In this document: piece after piece, positions 40,958 to 51,844 of the stretch
How the letters are laid out: the number at the start of each line of letters is the position of its first letter
Position numbering within the stretch: position 1 is the first letter of the stretch
Source: Bremia lactucae
Lineage: Eukaryota; Oomycota; Peronosporomycetes; Peronosporales; Peronosporaceae
Length of the DNA: 52,380 nt
Assembly: GCF_004359215.1 (NCBI RefSeq)
Contig: NC_090618.1
Coordinates: 345,135-397,514, forward strand
Direction: 5' to 3'
Program-made: the position numbers and the translations under genes
Notes under the pieces: generated by a model
Told to the model about the DNA's origin: nothing
Databases searched by the model: none
The model's input: the letters and a program-made list of their open reading frames with translations, nothing else

Positions 40958-41392
40958 TGTGGCGGATGTATCGTTACATGTAATTAACAATTAAAGACTG
41001 TTAATTAATACATTATCTAAAAGGTGGATAATGTTTGGAGAATATTACTTTACGTTGTAATATTCGAAAAGCTTATCCGTTGGTGATCCAGGCCATTATA
41101 TTTACCTTCTCCGCGGTCCAGTCAACACTGGACGTGCGCAAAAGAGAGACAGATAAGACTTTATTACATGTTTTGTATTATTTAATAATAAAGTTAGCAC
41201 TAAATAGATAGAAACAGAAGAACTTTTTAATATTAAATACACATTTCTCTTATACCTCTTTATAGCAGCGTTTTAAAGAGTCTTCCTCTGCACGGACTAG
41301 TGTACGTGTAGTGACGTGAGGCACCACTCGCACTGAAGCAGTGCGAAGTGAACTTGAACTGAAGCAGTACAAGTCAGCAATGCCCCGTTACA
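40958..41392 (+). repeat. B2 3' LTR (435 bp)
   Basis: TGTGGCGGATGTATCGTTAC ... GCCCCGTTACA. Homologous to the B1 LTR; PPT AAGGGAGGGGTGA at 40945-40957. TCTTCCTCTG at 41281-41290. Directly abuts a truncated family C LTR. Confidence 0.92.
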
Positions 41393-41533
41393 TTTAAGCT
41401 AATTACTTTAAGCCTCATAGAAAGCTTCCTCTGTAGCTTTGTGTACGTGAAAATTCGCGGCACCTTACCTACACTGTAACCAGCGTAAGGTTAAGTCGTA
41501 CTTATAAATACTAGTGAAAGGTGACCCGTTACA
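41393..41533 (+). repeat. C2 5' LTR, last ~140 bp
   Basis: Matches 49015-49151: CTTCCTCTGTA then CACCTTACCTACACTGTAAC. Ends CCCGTTACA at 41533. The rest was lost where B2 joins. Confidence 0.87.
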
Positions 41534-41535
41534 CC

Positions 41536-41553
41536 TGGTAGCACTTCGTAGTC
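41536..41553 (+). promoter_or_regulatory. C2 primer binding site
   Basis: TGGTAGCACTTCGTAGTC, two bases after the LTR. Complementary to a tRNA end GACTACGAAGTGCTACCA. Confidence 0.75.
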
Positions 41554-41584
41554 TGTTCAACAACTTACGCACGTTCCATCCAAT

Positions 41585-42640
41585 ATGTTCACGTTGGATA
41601 AAGAAAGAGGGAGCTTTTCAGCCCCTTAAGAAGGCTATCACGCCAAACGTGAAGGATTTACTCATTTGAGTGACCCTGATTGGAGAGCGACGAACGAACG
41701 AGTTTGGTCGCAGACAGGTCAGCCGTTACGCGATGCTGTACACTCTCGGACGAAGTGAACAGCATGCGGCCATAGCCAAGCTCATACAAAACGAACTTGA
41801 CGAAGCCGAGAGAAAGTAGCCTTACTTCACCAGCAAGGCTCTCAACACGCGGAGGTGTTGAGAGAACAGGAAGCTCAACAATTCAAAATCTTGAGACAGC
41901 AGCATGTAAATGCTGCGAATAGGCCGACGCTTCCGCGTCGAAACGAAACGAAAGCTGAAAGATCGATATTTTTATATTTAAGACAGTAGAAGGCGACTCC
42001 CTTTCAAGATGGTTCGTCGAATTAGACGACGCCATAGAAGCTCGCCGTATCTGTGATGATGCGACTAAAGTAAAATTTGGCATGTGCCAAATCTTGGGCA
42101 TTGGGGCTCAAGCTGAACGACCCATTAGTCTTTGGGTCGTATAAGGTTTTTAAGATCCGGCTCAGACGAACATTTGAGCCGCCAGGTGCCGAATTCTGGG
42201 CTCGAGTCGAGCTCGTGGAATTGAAGCAGGGCAAGCGTGACATTCACGTTTATGCATAACATACACGATACCTGGTGAATTGTGTCGTTAGTCGTCCAAT
42301 TGATGAACAAGCATAGTTAACTGTGTTTATAAAAGGTCTTGCAGACGGACCTGTTAAGGACCACCTGTTCCGGCAAGAATTTGAGTTGTTTGACCAAGCG
42401 ATCTCTATAGCGGAAAAGAAGGCCTTTAGCCTGCAGCAGGCGTTCGTCCACTCGGATGCACACCGTCCACCGAGACGACAAGAAAACGCAGGTCCAGAAC
42501 CTATGAATTTCTTGTATCTAGAGAAAGAGAAATCTCGTTTTTCAAGTTACAAACGAGTACAAAAATGTAATCGTTGTCAAAAAGGGGCCACTACGCATAT
42601 GGGAGTGTAGTGCTTCACGGCCAGTGCCTAAAAGCACTGA
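41585..42640 (+). pseudogene. gag: Family C Gag (C2), broken
   Basis: Starts MFTLDKERGSFSAP, then stops. Capsid part: PLVFGSYKVFKIRLRRTFEP, GAEFWARVELVELKQGKRDI (42077-42259), IKGLADGPVKDHLFRQEF (42323 on), and the knuckle NRCQK..GHYAYG near 42553-42610, where the frame shifts in the G run. A typical Retrotrans_gag core followed by CCHC. Confidence 0.87.
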
Positions 42641-42742
42641 GCGAAAACACCGACCTATCGCTAGGAATAGCAGAAGACGCGGATCCGGCGCGCGAAATCA
42701 CCGACCTCTCGCTAGGAACAGCGGAAGACGCGGATCCGGCTC
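42641..42742 (+). repeat. 51-bp in-frame tandem duplication after the Gag knuckle
   Basis: GCGAAAACACCGACCTATCG at 42641 and GCGAAATCACCGACCTCTCG at 42692 start two 51-bp units (17 codons, SLGIAEDADPA-like). C1 has only one unit, near 14065. The units differ at a few bases, so the duplication is not very recent. Confidence 0.9.
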
Positions 42743-42787
42743 TGTTACAAAATCGCAACGACGAGGTGGATCGTCAAATAATGGTCG

Positions 42788-43225
42788 GTGTTAGTAAGTG
42801 CGGAGCGCCCTACTGATCCAGCAACGTCAAAAGAATTTGAAGGTCTTTTGACGAAAGTTGCTCTTCACATACACCAACATTGTGTGAAACTTCCCCAAAG
42901 GATGAGGTTACCTCATCACCCTGACAAAAAAGTGTTAAATAAAATGCCACTCAAGTCCCTAGTCGATTGTGGGGCGTTGAACAAATTCATTCGACGCCAA
43001 TCGCTAGAAGATCACCGACTCAAATTTATTCAGCGCGATATCCCTCTAACAAGGATGACAGTGCGCCTGGCAACAGACGCATCTGTAACAGCAAAAAGTT
43101 TAGTTGACATCCAATACACGCTAAAGGGTAAACAGTACGATGATGATCTCATCGTACTAGATTTGATTGACAAATTTGACGGCATCCTTGGACTACCATG
43201 GCTCATAAGTACGAGCCATGTATAA
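42788..43225 (+). pseudogene. pro: Family C aspartic protease (C2), open 145 codons
   Basis: The open frame holds LKSLVDCGALNKFIRRQSLE (D-C-G-A site), TRMTVRLATDASVTAKSLVD (flap region) and KFDGILGLPWL (C-terminal hydrophobic block). Length and order fit a complete retropepsin-like domain. Cys replaces the Ser/Thr of the triplet, as in family B. KYEPCINWQHEAV follows in the next frame. Confidence 0.85.
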
Positions 43226-44870
43226 ATTGGCAGCATGAAGCCGTGACGATGCCTGTCTCTTGTTCATCAAATGGTCAACTGATGAACATCTTGGAGCCTC
43301 CACAAGCGTGTGGATGTCCAACGAGAGAGTGCGATGGCCTCACTTGTGGGTCGGTTGTTTGCATGACTGCACAATACCTCAATGTGAATTGTTACGCTAG
43401 ATCCCGACGGCTGTGCACCAGCACAGGCAGCTTCGATGTTGGACCACTCGAGAAAGTTGATTGGTATGAATCAATGATGCTTGTTCAAAAAGCAACATCC
43501 AAGAAAGTTTTAAAACGTCCTTCTTTGATAGACATGCAAAAGTCCCAGATCGACTGGAGAGTCGATCGTAAAGGAACGCGCTGTGGTAGCGCAACCACGG
43601 CTAAAGACAGTTGGGAGGATACTCCTCAAATAAATTCTGTGGGAGTAAGTCCCCGGAAACTGTGGTCAAAGATTTCCAGGTACCTTCGGAAATAAGTTCT
43701 ATAAAGAAAGCTGAGACAATACATGTCTTAGTATACATTGGATCTAGTGTAGGCGCTTAAACACTTGATCTAATAGTGCCTTCGAAGTTAACTTCGGGGA
43801 TAACTTAATTGCCAACGTAAGCCGAAATGGTTCTTGCGTGATCTGCGTAGTGGCAAAATCAAGCGGATCTGCATTCTTGTCACAGATGACGACTACGTGG
43901 TCGATATTCGGTCGGCAATAGTATTTCCTGAGAATGAACGAATCTCAGTAGCTCATCGATGGACGAAAGTGTCCTCGGTCAGAAGACTCGGATGGAACGT
44001 TTTACATTTCAATCCTGGGGGTCTTTGAAGACGAATCCTCTACGTAAAGACTTAAAAGAATTTAAGGATTTCTTCCGTGAACCAGTACCGTGCAAGTTGC
44101 CTAACGACAAAGGCACTCGACACGAAGTTGACCTAATTCCAGGTTCGAAATACTGTGTCATGAAGCAATGGCCATTGCCTCGTAAACAAGCGTTAGCGAT
44201 CGATAAATTCTTTGCCGATCGCTTAGCAGCCCATGTGAGGGAGTCGACTTCCCCACATAGCTCTCCGACCTTTTTTGTGCGTAAAGCAACAGGAGGAAGG
44301 CGGACTGTGCATGCATTTAATAAATTAAACGCTGCAACAGTACAAGCTCAGACGCCGATACCACGAAAAGACGTAATTATTGATAGTATGTCGAAATGTC
44401 GTCAATAGATCTAAAGCATAAATTCTATCATTTCGTTATGCGTGAACAGGATATTCCTTGTACAGCAGTAAGCCCCCCAAAAGGTATGCTATGAAAGTGG
44501 CTAGTCATGCCGCAGGGACTTATTAAGGCCCTGCGACATTTAATAGATGTGAGACCAATCTGTTAAGATCGGTGCGGCATTTTGAACCGAGCACAATTGA
44601 TGACGTCTTCGTTCATAGCAGAGCCATGAACAGAAAGTCGGGCGTTAAAGTATATTGTACCCACGTTTCAAAAATTCTTACAATTATGCGGAAGTATAAG
44701 TAGTATTGCAAATCTCAGGAAGTGTATATTAAAAGCAAGCGGTATACTACTTCTTGGGAGCATCGTGGGTAAACACGGTGTACACCCGGATCCGAATCAA
44801 GGCGATCACCGATTGGCCTTTGTCAGTCAATATATAGGAGCTTCAAAAGTTCCTCGGCTTAGCGGCGTAC
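43226..44870 (+). pseudogene. pol: Family C pro-RT spacer and reverse transcriptase (C2)
   Basis: Spacer to ~43955, then RT: FKDFFREPVPCKLPNDKGTR, YCVMKQWPLPRKQALAIDKF, SPHSSPTFFVRKATGG, VHAFNKLNAATVQAQTPIPR (open 43959-44408). A PQGL-like block sits at ~44510, IDDVFVHSRAMNRKSG at the active site (~44597; DD kept), and connection remains to ~44870. Stops around 44406 and 44490. Confidence 0.88.
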
Positions 44871-44879
44871 CTGCACAAG

Positions 44880-45300
44880 TACTCACGCAATTATGCCGAA
44901 ATGACATCGCCAAACTTGGCGATTGCGGACCATGACCGACCATTTCATGTGATCTTTGACGCCAGCGATTTTGCAATCGGGTGTGCGTCAATGCAATGTG
45001 ACACAGACGGCGCATAGCGCGTCATCTGTTTTCAATTGCGTCAGCTTCAATGAGCTAGACGCAACTATCCAGTGCATGACAAGGAACCCCTTGCGATGAA
45101 TAGCGCACTGGCTAATATTAGGTCTATTTTTTGGGAGATAGATCGTTCATTGAAAATACGGACCATGCGTCCTTACGCACGGTGGCGTAATGGTTGGCTT
45201 TCTTCGCGGAGTGTTGCTTCTCCGTGGATTATACACCAGGACGACTTGACGTCGTCTTTGATGCCCTTTCGCGCCGACCCGAATTTGTGCCGACTGCGCA
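44880..45300 (+). pseudogene. pol: Family C RNase H (C2), decayed
   Basis: YLHKYSRNYAEMTSPNLAI leads by an internal deletion to RPFHVIFDASDFAIGCASMQ (catalytic Asp present), TAG, PVHDKEPLAMNSALANI, then frameshifts and LDVVFDALSRRPEFVPTAQA (45240-45300). Confidence 0.83.
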
Positions 45301-45305
45301 AGCGA

Positions 45306-45371
45306 ACAGTGAGCATAATGCTACTCTTGCGACAATCAACAGTGAGCACAAGGCCACTCTTGCAACAATAA
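45306..45371 (+). repeat. 33-bp tandem repeat in C2 pol (2 copies)
   Basis: Units at 45306 and 45339 read NSEHNATLATI and NSEHKATLATI. Homologous to the 2.6-copy array in C1 (16499-16583) but more diverged between units. Confidence 0.92.
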
Positions 45372-45530
45372 GGGTTCCGTCGTCAACATATCTCGACGAT
45401 GTTAGAAGAGTTTATCAAGAAGTTAAGTCTCTTTAAGGGTCGATGGATTACCTTAGAAATCCATTCCAACAATCCTTAAAAGGATTGTCGAAGTTGTATC
45501 GATACTCAACAGATCGATACACAACACGCA

Positions 45531-46270
45531 GTGGGTCCACTGTATAACACAGCCATTGCTGGCGACACACCTCGTTTCGATAATTTCCACCCATATTGTT
45601 TGCGTTTACGCATCATGTATGAGTACCACGATTCACAAATCAGTGGTCATCCTGGACGTGAGAAGATCGATCTCACGATAAGTCGCGACTTCTACTGGCC
45701 ACGCCAGTATGGGTTCGTTCGCAAGTACATACGTGCTTGTATAGTTTGTGAACGGGTAAAGTCCAGTGCTTCATCTCGTGCTCCGTTACAACCTCTGCCT
45801 GTTTCGGCAGAGTGTTGGCAGTCCGTATCTATGGACTTCGTCTTCATATTCCGCGAAGACACCTACAAGAACAATGATATTCTTTTTTTGTTGATAGTTT
45901 TAGAGAAATGGTATATCTTGCTGCCGTCCGGAGTCTATTACAGCAAAAGTTGTACTCGCGTCTTTGTTGACACGATATTTTGACTCCATGAGTTACCCCG
46001 CGAACTGGTCTCAGGTCGAGACCCAAAATTCACGGCGGAATTCTGGCAAACTGTGTTCGAATCACTTGGAACACAGTTAAAAACATTAACTTTTGATCAT
46101 CCTGAAACAGATGGCCAGACGGAGCGTGCAAGCCGTATCCTCGAAGAGATACCTCGCATAATTATCCACTCTTTTACGAGTTGGAGCGAGTTCTTGCCGA
46201 TGGTAGAATTTGCCATCAATAGCTCAGTGCATGCTTCCACAAAGCATACAATGTTTTTGTGAACGGCTTA
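45531..46270 (+). pseudogene. pol: Family C integrase (C2), zinc domain and core
   Basis: YHDSQISGHPGREKIDLTIS and CIVCERVKSSASS form the HHCC finger; SVSMDFVFIFRED keeps the first Asp. Open 45531-45983. The second block is SGRDPKFTAEFW (SDRD expected, Asp to Gly); the third is ETDGQTERASRILEE (Glu kept), then MVEFAINSSVHASTKH. Confidence 0.88.
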
Positions 46271-46836
46271 CGCCATCCAAGTATACCCACCTTGTTTGAG
46301 AGTGACTCGTATTCAGAAAAAGGAAGGACTCGCTCGAGCAAATAATTTTCTAGCTCTCGCTCATCATTCATTGACCGTAAGGTCAAATAATGTTAATTTA
46401 GTCAACATTTAAGTAGACAAATTCAGTAAGAACAACAATGCTCTACCGCTCTAACAAAAGAGGAGATTGACATCTACGCAGTGCGAACCAGTTGCACAAA
46501 AAATAATAATAAAATCGAGTCAGCAGGTGATTTTCTGCTGGCTAGAGAAGTAGTGGTCCGTTTCGTTCAGGATTTCATCGCTGATGCGGTGGATCGACAG
46601 AGACGAAACTCTGACAAAAATTGAAAAGCAAACATTCTTTCATTTATGTTAACGATATAGTCCACTTGTCTACGGTAAACCAACCAAAACATGTAGTAGC
46701 AAATGTAGGCAGCAATAAATCACTGCCCAGGTATATCGGCGGTTGCTTGAATTACAAAGCAAAGGCAATGCGTACGCATCCTGCGTTTTATACTGGCAGT
46801 CTCCGCCCGTTCAATCATCACACCGGAACGGTCTAG
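46271..46836 (+). pseudogene. pol: Family C integrase C-terminal region (C2)
   Basis: A damaged helical part (VVVRFVQDFIADAVDRQRRN-like, ~46550-46610), then open 46621-46836 with NDIVHLSTVNQPK and AMRTHPAFYTGSLRPFNHH, the GPF/Y module end. Confidence 0.8.
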
Positions 46837-48503
46837 GGCATCCGCCAAAGCCTTATGGTCTTGGGATATAGTCTGATTCTCGCGAAGCAGACGATTCATC
46901 TTTTACTCCAAGAAAGGGATCTTCTGACGAGCTGTCTCCAGCTTGTTTGAAAGGACTGATGTGCTCTCTCGTTTGCCAGTTGATCAGTTGCCACCTGCGC
47001 ACAGTTTTTCAATTGGTCACGAGAAACATTATAAAACGTCACCACTAATTTGCAGCACCGGGGTCGCTCGGAATCAACGCATCCTTTAAGAAATGAAGGG
47101 TGTAATTCAAATTGCGATGCTGATTCGGGTTCATCAAACGAGGCAAACTTGATTTTTCTCCCCTCCACATCCATTGACGGATCCGAAATATTAGAAAAGG
47201 TTTCTTGTTGGACGCCTCTCGAATCACCGTGAGGCACGAACAGAATATCCGCTCAAAGAGGCTTCGAACTGGTATTTCGTTCGTTAGCGAGGGTATCTAC
47301 CCTCGAAAGATAGTTGGGAACCTCGTTTCTAACTGATGTTGTATGTTCCGGGTCTTGTACGACGTTACGACGAGGCCCATCCTCCTCGACAGAGGGCCGT
47401 CAGAGAACGAGTGCTTCCCGCGCTCGAAAGAGGGTTGGACGTTTTTAATCCCTTAAAAGCATTTTGAAAGAGATAAGCGTCCTCCAATGAGGATCTTTTA
47501 GGGAATATGCTTCCTTAGGGACATGACCTGCACCCTTAGAACAGCATGGACATGATTTTCCCACGTGAGGCAAGATATCTCTGCCTTTCTAGACAAACGG
47601 TGCAACTTATAGCGTGCACCGACTGGTCCGTTTTCCAAACCGTTCACGGCAATCGTTTAGCTCGTCAAGCCAGGCCTCGCGGCCAATGCTTTGAACATTC
47701 TGGTCAAACGCTGTCCAAGCTTGGAACAAAGGTTTGACATCCTTTGCCTGCTTTAAAGTGTGCCACTGATGCCGGAAAAGGCATCGATGAAGAATTCCGT
47801 TCATCCTCACTAGGCTTGTGAAGCCTGGATGAGTCGAATAGCGGGATATGATATCGATCGTTGGTCAAACCATATTAACGAGCCAGGTTACCCTTAGAGG
47901 GCAAACAAGACTTCTTTCCGTGACCGAGCCGCAACGTAATGCGGTTTCTTTCCTGTTGACTCAATTAACATTAACGCTAACATGGCTCTCGGAGTGATCC
48001 TTAGAATCACTCCTTTCCTGATGATGCAAACTAAAACCACTAACAGCATTCCTCCCTGCACGATCACTTTGTTCCTAATGACGTATACGAACGTCACCAG
48101 AGTGATAGTCGCCCATGAAGTCATCATCAGGTGACTCTCCGTCCGACGAGTCGAAAAATCTCGCCATCACCTATTTGGTTGTCAAGTTAGAGCCCAAAGA
48201 TTTAATGAACTCGGCCCCGGGTGATCCAGCGGCCTTCATAGTAGCCACTGAGTCGTGCGATGACGGTGACTTGGATCAGTCACCAACAATTGGTGAAGCA
48301 GGTGACTTTTCACCATCACCTGTGATAACGTCATCAGATGACATATTCCAGTCACCTCCAATGGGAGTAGGAGGTGACCTACTTCCCACATTAGACGCAT
48401 TAGCGTCTACTGAAATGTTTGCATTACCAGCAGCTGCACTGATCCGCGCAGCTGCCAGATTTGCGGCCTCATGGGTGACGCGCACAGGCTTGCTGGTAGC
48501 CAT
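46830..48503 (-). pseudogene. Antisense ORF of element C2, broken
   Basis: ATG 48503 (MATSKPVRVTHEAANLAAAR), 155 bp inside the 3' LTR, open for ~75 codons to 48276 (Ala-rich, then SRSPPTPIGGDWN, GDGEKSPASPI). Further blocks: AFDQNVQSIGREAWLDELND (~47710-47660), SCTVCLERQRYLASRG (~47610-47560) and LHPSFLKGCVDSERPRCCK (~47085). The last are VSRDQLKNCAQVATDQLANE (~47030-46970) and NRLLRENQTISQDHKALADA (~46890-46830), heptad-like text opposite the linker. Same plan as C1, B1 and B2. Function unknown. Confidence 0.62.
47198..47395 (+). pseudogene. pol: Family C chromodomain (C2)
   Basis: RFLVGRLSNHREARTEYPL, then YFVR, TAG, RGYLPSKDSWEPRF and GLVRRYDEA. Chromodomain core with one internal stop and a short insertion before YFVR. 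Confidence 0.82.
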
Positions 48504-48657
48504 GCGCAAGCGAATTGATTTCTGTTCAAAAATCAACGAGATAAAATTGGAATTTTTAATTAAAATTAAAAATGCAAAAATACAGGGAAATACAAAATAT
48601 TATATCCTGTCACGCTACATCAGTCACTATTGTGAATGTTGCTTAACGTAATGGTGA

Positions 48658-49151
48658 TGTAGCGGGGTGTCCCGTTACATAAGTATTATATCCTATAAAA
48701 GGGAATAATATTATTTCCTAGGAAGGAAAATAAATAAAGAAGCACAAATTATTATCTTCATTAATTTTGACTCAAATAGTTTCAATAGTTCCAATTTTAC
48801 TAAATTTGGTAATATTGATGCAACAAGACATTATCGTTGATTTAAGTCTAAATTACACCCGCCAATCGTTATGAGATACGATTGTGCGGTGCCATGCTTA
48901 GTTATTTTTTTATATAATAAGTTCAGTAGTAGATAGAAGATCGTTACGTAGAAAACTAAATGTATCACGACAGTTTTATCTTTTCTCTATTCTGAAGCCT
49001 TAGCTTAGACCCTAAAGCTAATTACCCTTTGCTTTAAGAAACCTTCCTCTGTACCTTTGTGTACGAGAAGTTTTGAGGCACCTTGCCTACACTGTAATCG
49101 GTGTAAGGTTAGGTAGAACTTATCAGTACTAGTGAAAGGTGCTTTGTTACA
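48658..49151 (+). repeat. C2 3' LTR (494 bp, complete)
   Basis: TGTAGCGGGGTGTCCCGTTA ... GGTGCTTTGTTACA. CCTTCCTCTG at 49042-49051 is followed by the CCTTGCCTACACTG hairpin. Partners: 41393-41533, 12668-13009, 19619-19850. Confidence 0.92.
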
Positions 49152-49602
49152 GCAAGGAGAAGCAAGATAACATGATTGATGTATCGCGTGCTTAAGCACA
49201 AGGCGACAAGGCGTGATTGTATCTAGGGAGGAGTTGCTCTACCTATCATTCCACTTCGCTGGTAGCTTTGTATACCGCTAGGCACCGCTTTGGGCTGATT
49301 TGTAAGAACAAGATGCAGGGAATCTCGACAGAGTAAGGTGCTTGAAACAAAGTTATATTTTCTACTTTTTGCAGTAGAAAAGATAGGTGTCAGTTGTTCG
49401 AGTCAACCATCTTATGTTAGATAGCTAAATGATTTAAATCATACGTATGCTTTCCAAACTCGAAAATCCGGAATAACAGACTATACTTAAACTGTTAATT
49501 TTGCAAGCCCATCTTTATTTACTTGGCAAAAAATGTTTTTCTCTTGATCTGTTAAATCAGGAAAGGTAAACGACGAAAATGATCACAATCCTACGACCAG
49601 TC
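49152..49602. other. 450 bp with no recognised feature
   Basis: No coding or LTR similarity found. Only a small hairpin (TTTCTACTTTTTGCAGTAGAAA, 49359-49380) and A/T-rich text. It could be the original target DNA between C2 and the A LTR piece, or a Copia LTR. Confidence 0.5.
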
Positions 49603-49956
49603 TGTAGGCGGGTGCTACTGTAGCAGCCACGCACTACTTCAGCACACACCTTCAACCACAGTGAGAAAGCGGTTTGACCGCCTTAATTGACGTGCAGTGA
49701 GGTAGTTGGTGGGCGCCTCAGCGTCCTCACCCAACCAACTAAGTACCTTAGTACTAGTGTCGTCACGGAAGCGGTAATCCGGCTTCACATGCGCACTTGT
49801 TAAGTAGGAAGTAATTTTAAGACTGATTAATATATAATCGTATGAGGTATCAAATTTTTTATTCAGTCATTAATGCCATCTCTGTAGATATGCGCTGATG
49901 TGTATTGCGAGCGTATTATTCTCAATACCTCGGATTGCGGATGACGCTAGCCGTCA
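49603..49956 (-). repeat. Family A LTR fragment
   Basis: TGTAGGCGGGTGCTACTGTA at 49603 is the inverted LTR end (GCCCGCCTACA on the minus strand). Similarity to 7733-8090 runs to GATGACGCTAGCCGTCATC and stops at ~49956, where Copia text begins. Confidence 0.88.
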
Positions 49957-50690
49957 TCCCACGCTACTTTCACGTCGTCGAGCGCTTTTGTCAGCAGGTC
50001 CGCAAGCATGAGCTTCGACCTGAGGTACTGCACCACGATCACTCCGCGTCGTGAGAAGTCGCACAGGAACTTCAAACATACGTCTGCGTGCTTGGCTTTA
50101 AACGACGAGACTTCCCTCGCGATCTGGCTTATCGCCGCTTGATTATGCGCGTCGCCTTGTGCACCGCAAATGAAATGTCCGGTCGCGTGCACCGCGCGAC
50201 GAATAGCAAGCTTTAGACGAGGGAATGGAGGTCGCGGATCATTTGGTCGCCGACAGGCTTTGTCACGCCGAGGAGCGTTCGGCTTTCTTTCAGCCCTTCG
50301 TAGTAGTCGTTGCCTATTGCCGTACGTTGCGCTCGCATCCCATAGCCAATTGGTGCAAATTAGGTCGCCGATTGCCCCCCTTGGTCCATTCAGTACTCGC
50401 CGCCGACGCGAGCCTCATCTCGAGGAACTTGCCTACGCGTCCGAGGTCCTTGGTCGAAGAAATGCAAGTTCCCCGAAGAAACGTCCACCGCCGCAGCACT
50501 TGTTCTTATCGCTAGAAGATTGTCGACGTACACGCCTACGACTACGAGCTTGGTGCTCTCCTTTTTAGTAAAGGCATATACCGCTCTCGCAGCGTTTAAT
50601 TCCGCCTTATGAGCTGTCTCCAGCGTCCGCCGGCTTACTTGAGTCCATACAGGCTCTCATGCAGTTCCAAAACCAGCTCTCATATGTCGG
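49957..50690 (-). pseudogene. pol: Ty1/Copia reverse transcriptase - RNase H fragment
   Basis: Minus strand: LHESLYGLK (~50665, stop, then AGGRWRQLI), GVYVDNLLAI (~50540), KDLGRVGKFLEMR (~50450), and HNQAAISQIAREVSSFKAKH to MLADLLTKALDD (50192-49960). These are the RT palm, the RT end and the RNase H end of Copia. The YVDD box reads YVDN. The middle of RNase H is missing and frames change at least twice. The only Copia trace in the window. Confidence 0.85.
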
Positions 50691-51072
50691 CTGAGATCAC
50701 TCTATTTTGGAGCAAATGCTGTTTTGCGAACGTATAATTTTGGGACGCCCTGTGTAACATATGACGGATTTCGAAACTATTAACTGATATAACGTTGTCT
50801 CAAATCATGCTGTTGCTTATAAACAAATGCCATAAAGCCCAACATGCTATGCATCTTACGCATTGCTGCAAAAACGTGTCTCAGATAATGCTCCGATTTA
50901 GATAACCTGTGAGCCGACAGTTATTGTAAGGGGGCACCTTTTTCCAAGTACTACTTTAGCTATACTGATAACAGCGAAGGCGAGGAGCCTCCGAATACTT
51001 CACTTACACGAGTGTAGAGGTAGGGGTTGAGAAGCTAAGAAGTCTTAGCAACTAAAAGGTCAATACTTAAGA
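50691..51072. other. 380 bp with no recognised feature
   Basis: No open frame of note and no similarity to other parts of the window. Lies between the Copia scrap and the D2 LTR. Confidence 0.5.
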
Positions 51073-51604
51073 TGTAATGGGGCACACATCGGTTGGGAAA
51101 ACCGTTGTTTTGGTACATTTACATTATAGGTAAAATACCCTTTAATCCTATTCTGAAATAGTTAATTAATTGAAGTCCCATTTATTATGGGTATTAAATG
51201 TGCTCGCCGCCTGATTTATATCGGGCGGCCGAAATCTATTTTACATTAGCTATAGTAAGGTTTTAGATTAAATTATTAAAATAAAGTGCAATTCCCCTTT
51301 TGGTCTTAAGGCGTTAAGTGTCTTCGTAAGGCTTGCGCATTGATCTGTAAGAGATAGAAGCCTTCATAAGGTATATCCTCTTGGGCACGAGCTACCACTT
51401 GGTTCAACGAAACCCTGAATCCCTTGAACTAGGATTCACTAAGCTATTATAGCTTGTGCTACTCCCTGAGATGTTAAGCCCAATAGTTCAATGAAACCAA
51501 GAGACTCTCGAGTCTAAAAGTCTTCCTCTGACCTTAGGAGTGAGGTAGCTTCTCTGAGTCTACAAGTCTTCCTCTGACTTTAAAAGCGAGGTAGCTCCGC
51601 TACA
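51073..51604 (+). repeat. D2 5' LTR (532 bp)
   Basis: TGTAATGGGGCACACATCGG ... GCTCCGCTACA. Near its end a ~45-bp unit with AGTCTTCCTCTGAC and GAGGTAGCT is repeated (51510-51554 and 51555-51600). Confidence 0.9.
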
Positions 51605-51606
51605 CC

Positions 51607-51624
51607 TGGTAGCACTCGTAGTCA
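51607..51624 (+). promoter_or_regulatory. D2 primer binding site
   Basis: TGGTAGCACTCGTAGTCAAT, two bases after the LTR; one base shorter inside than the family C site. Confidence 0.7.
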
Positions 51625-51664
51625 ATCTACGCCTGAGTCTTTTCAAGACTAATTTCTCACCGAA

Positions 51665-51844
51665 ATGGAAGAGATTCCAGAGCTTTCAGAGACGCAACGC
51701 GCAGCTTACGACAAGTTCAAAACTTTACTTGGGCTTGAACTCGTGGAATTCGTTATCTTCTTCGGACCAGATGTCCTGCATGCAAGACTTGAAGCCTTCA
51801 TGCGATATGAGACCTCCCTGATCGGCCAGGTACAAGATCACTAA
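51665..51844 (+). CDS. gag: Family D Gag N-terminus (59 codons, truncated by stop)
   Basis: MEEIPELSETQRAAYDKFKT is the first ATG after the PBS. The text continues VIFFGPDVLHARLEAFMRYE and stops at TAA 51842-51844. Probably the true Gag start with a premature stop, since Gag text continues behind it. Confidence 0.65.
   Translation: MEEIPELSETQRAAYDKFKTLLGLELVEFVIFFGPDVLHARLEAFMRYETSLIGQVQDH

Larger units (their letters stand above)
38496..41392 (+). mobile_element. Ty3/Gypsy family B element B2 (3' third only)
   Basis: Begins inside the integrase core (ETDGQTERVNRVLEE) and continues with the integrase end, GPF/Y module, chromodomain, antisense ORF, PPT and 3' LTR. Everything upstream is lost at the junction with D1. 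Confidence 0.92.
41393..49151 (+). mobile_element. Ty3/Gypsy family C element C2 (most complete copy)
   Basis: Truncated 5' LTR, PBS, gag, pro, RT, RNase H, 33-bp repeats, integrase, chromodomain, antisense ORF and a full 3' LTR. All coding parts are in order but with frameshifts. Confidence 0.93.

Noticed and set aside
48115..48651. 178-codon plus-strand frame in C2 near the 3' LTR
   Set aside because: It lies opposite the antisense N-terminus. The homologous plus frame in C1 (19235-19480) is interrupted and its residues agree less well than the minus-strand start (MATSKPVRV/MTTNKSVRV).
50170..50568. 132-codon plus-strand frame over the Copia fragment
   Set aside because: Opposite strand of Copia RT/RNase H motifs; Arg/Pro-rich text typical of a shadow frame.
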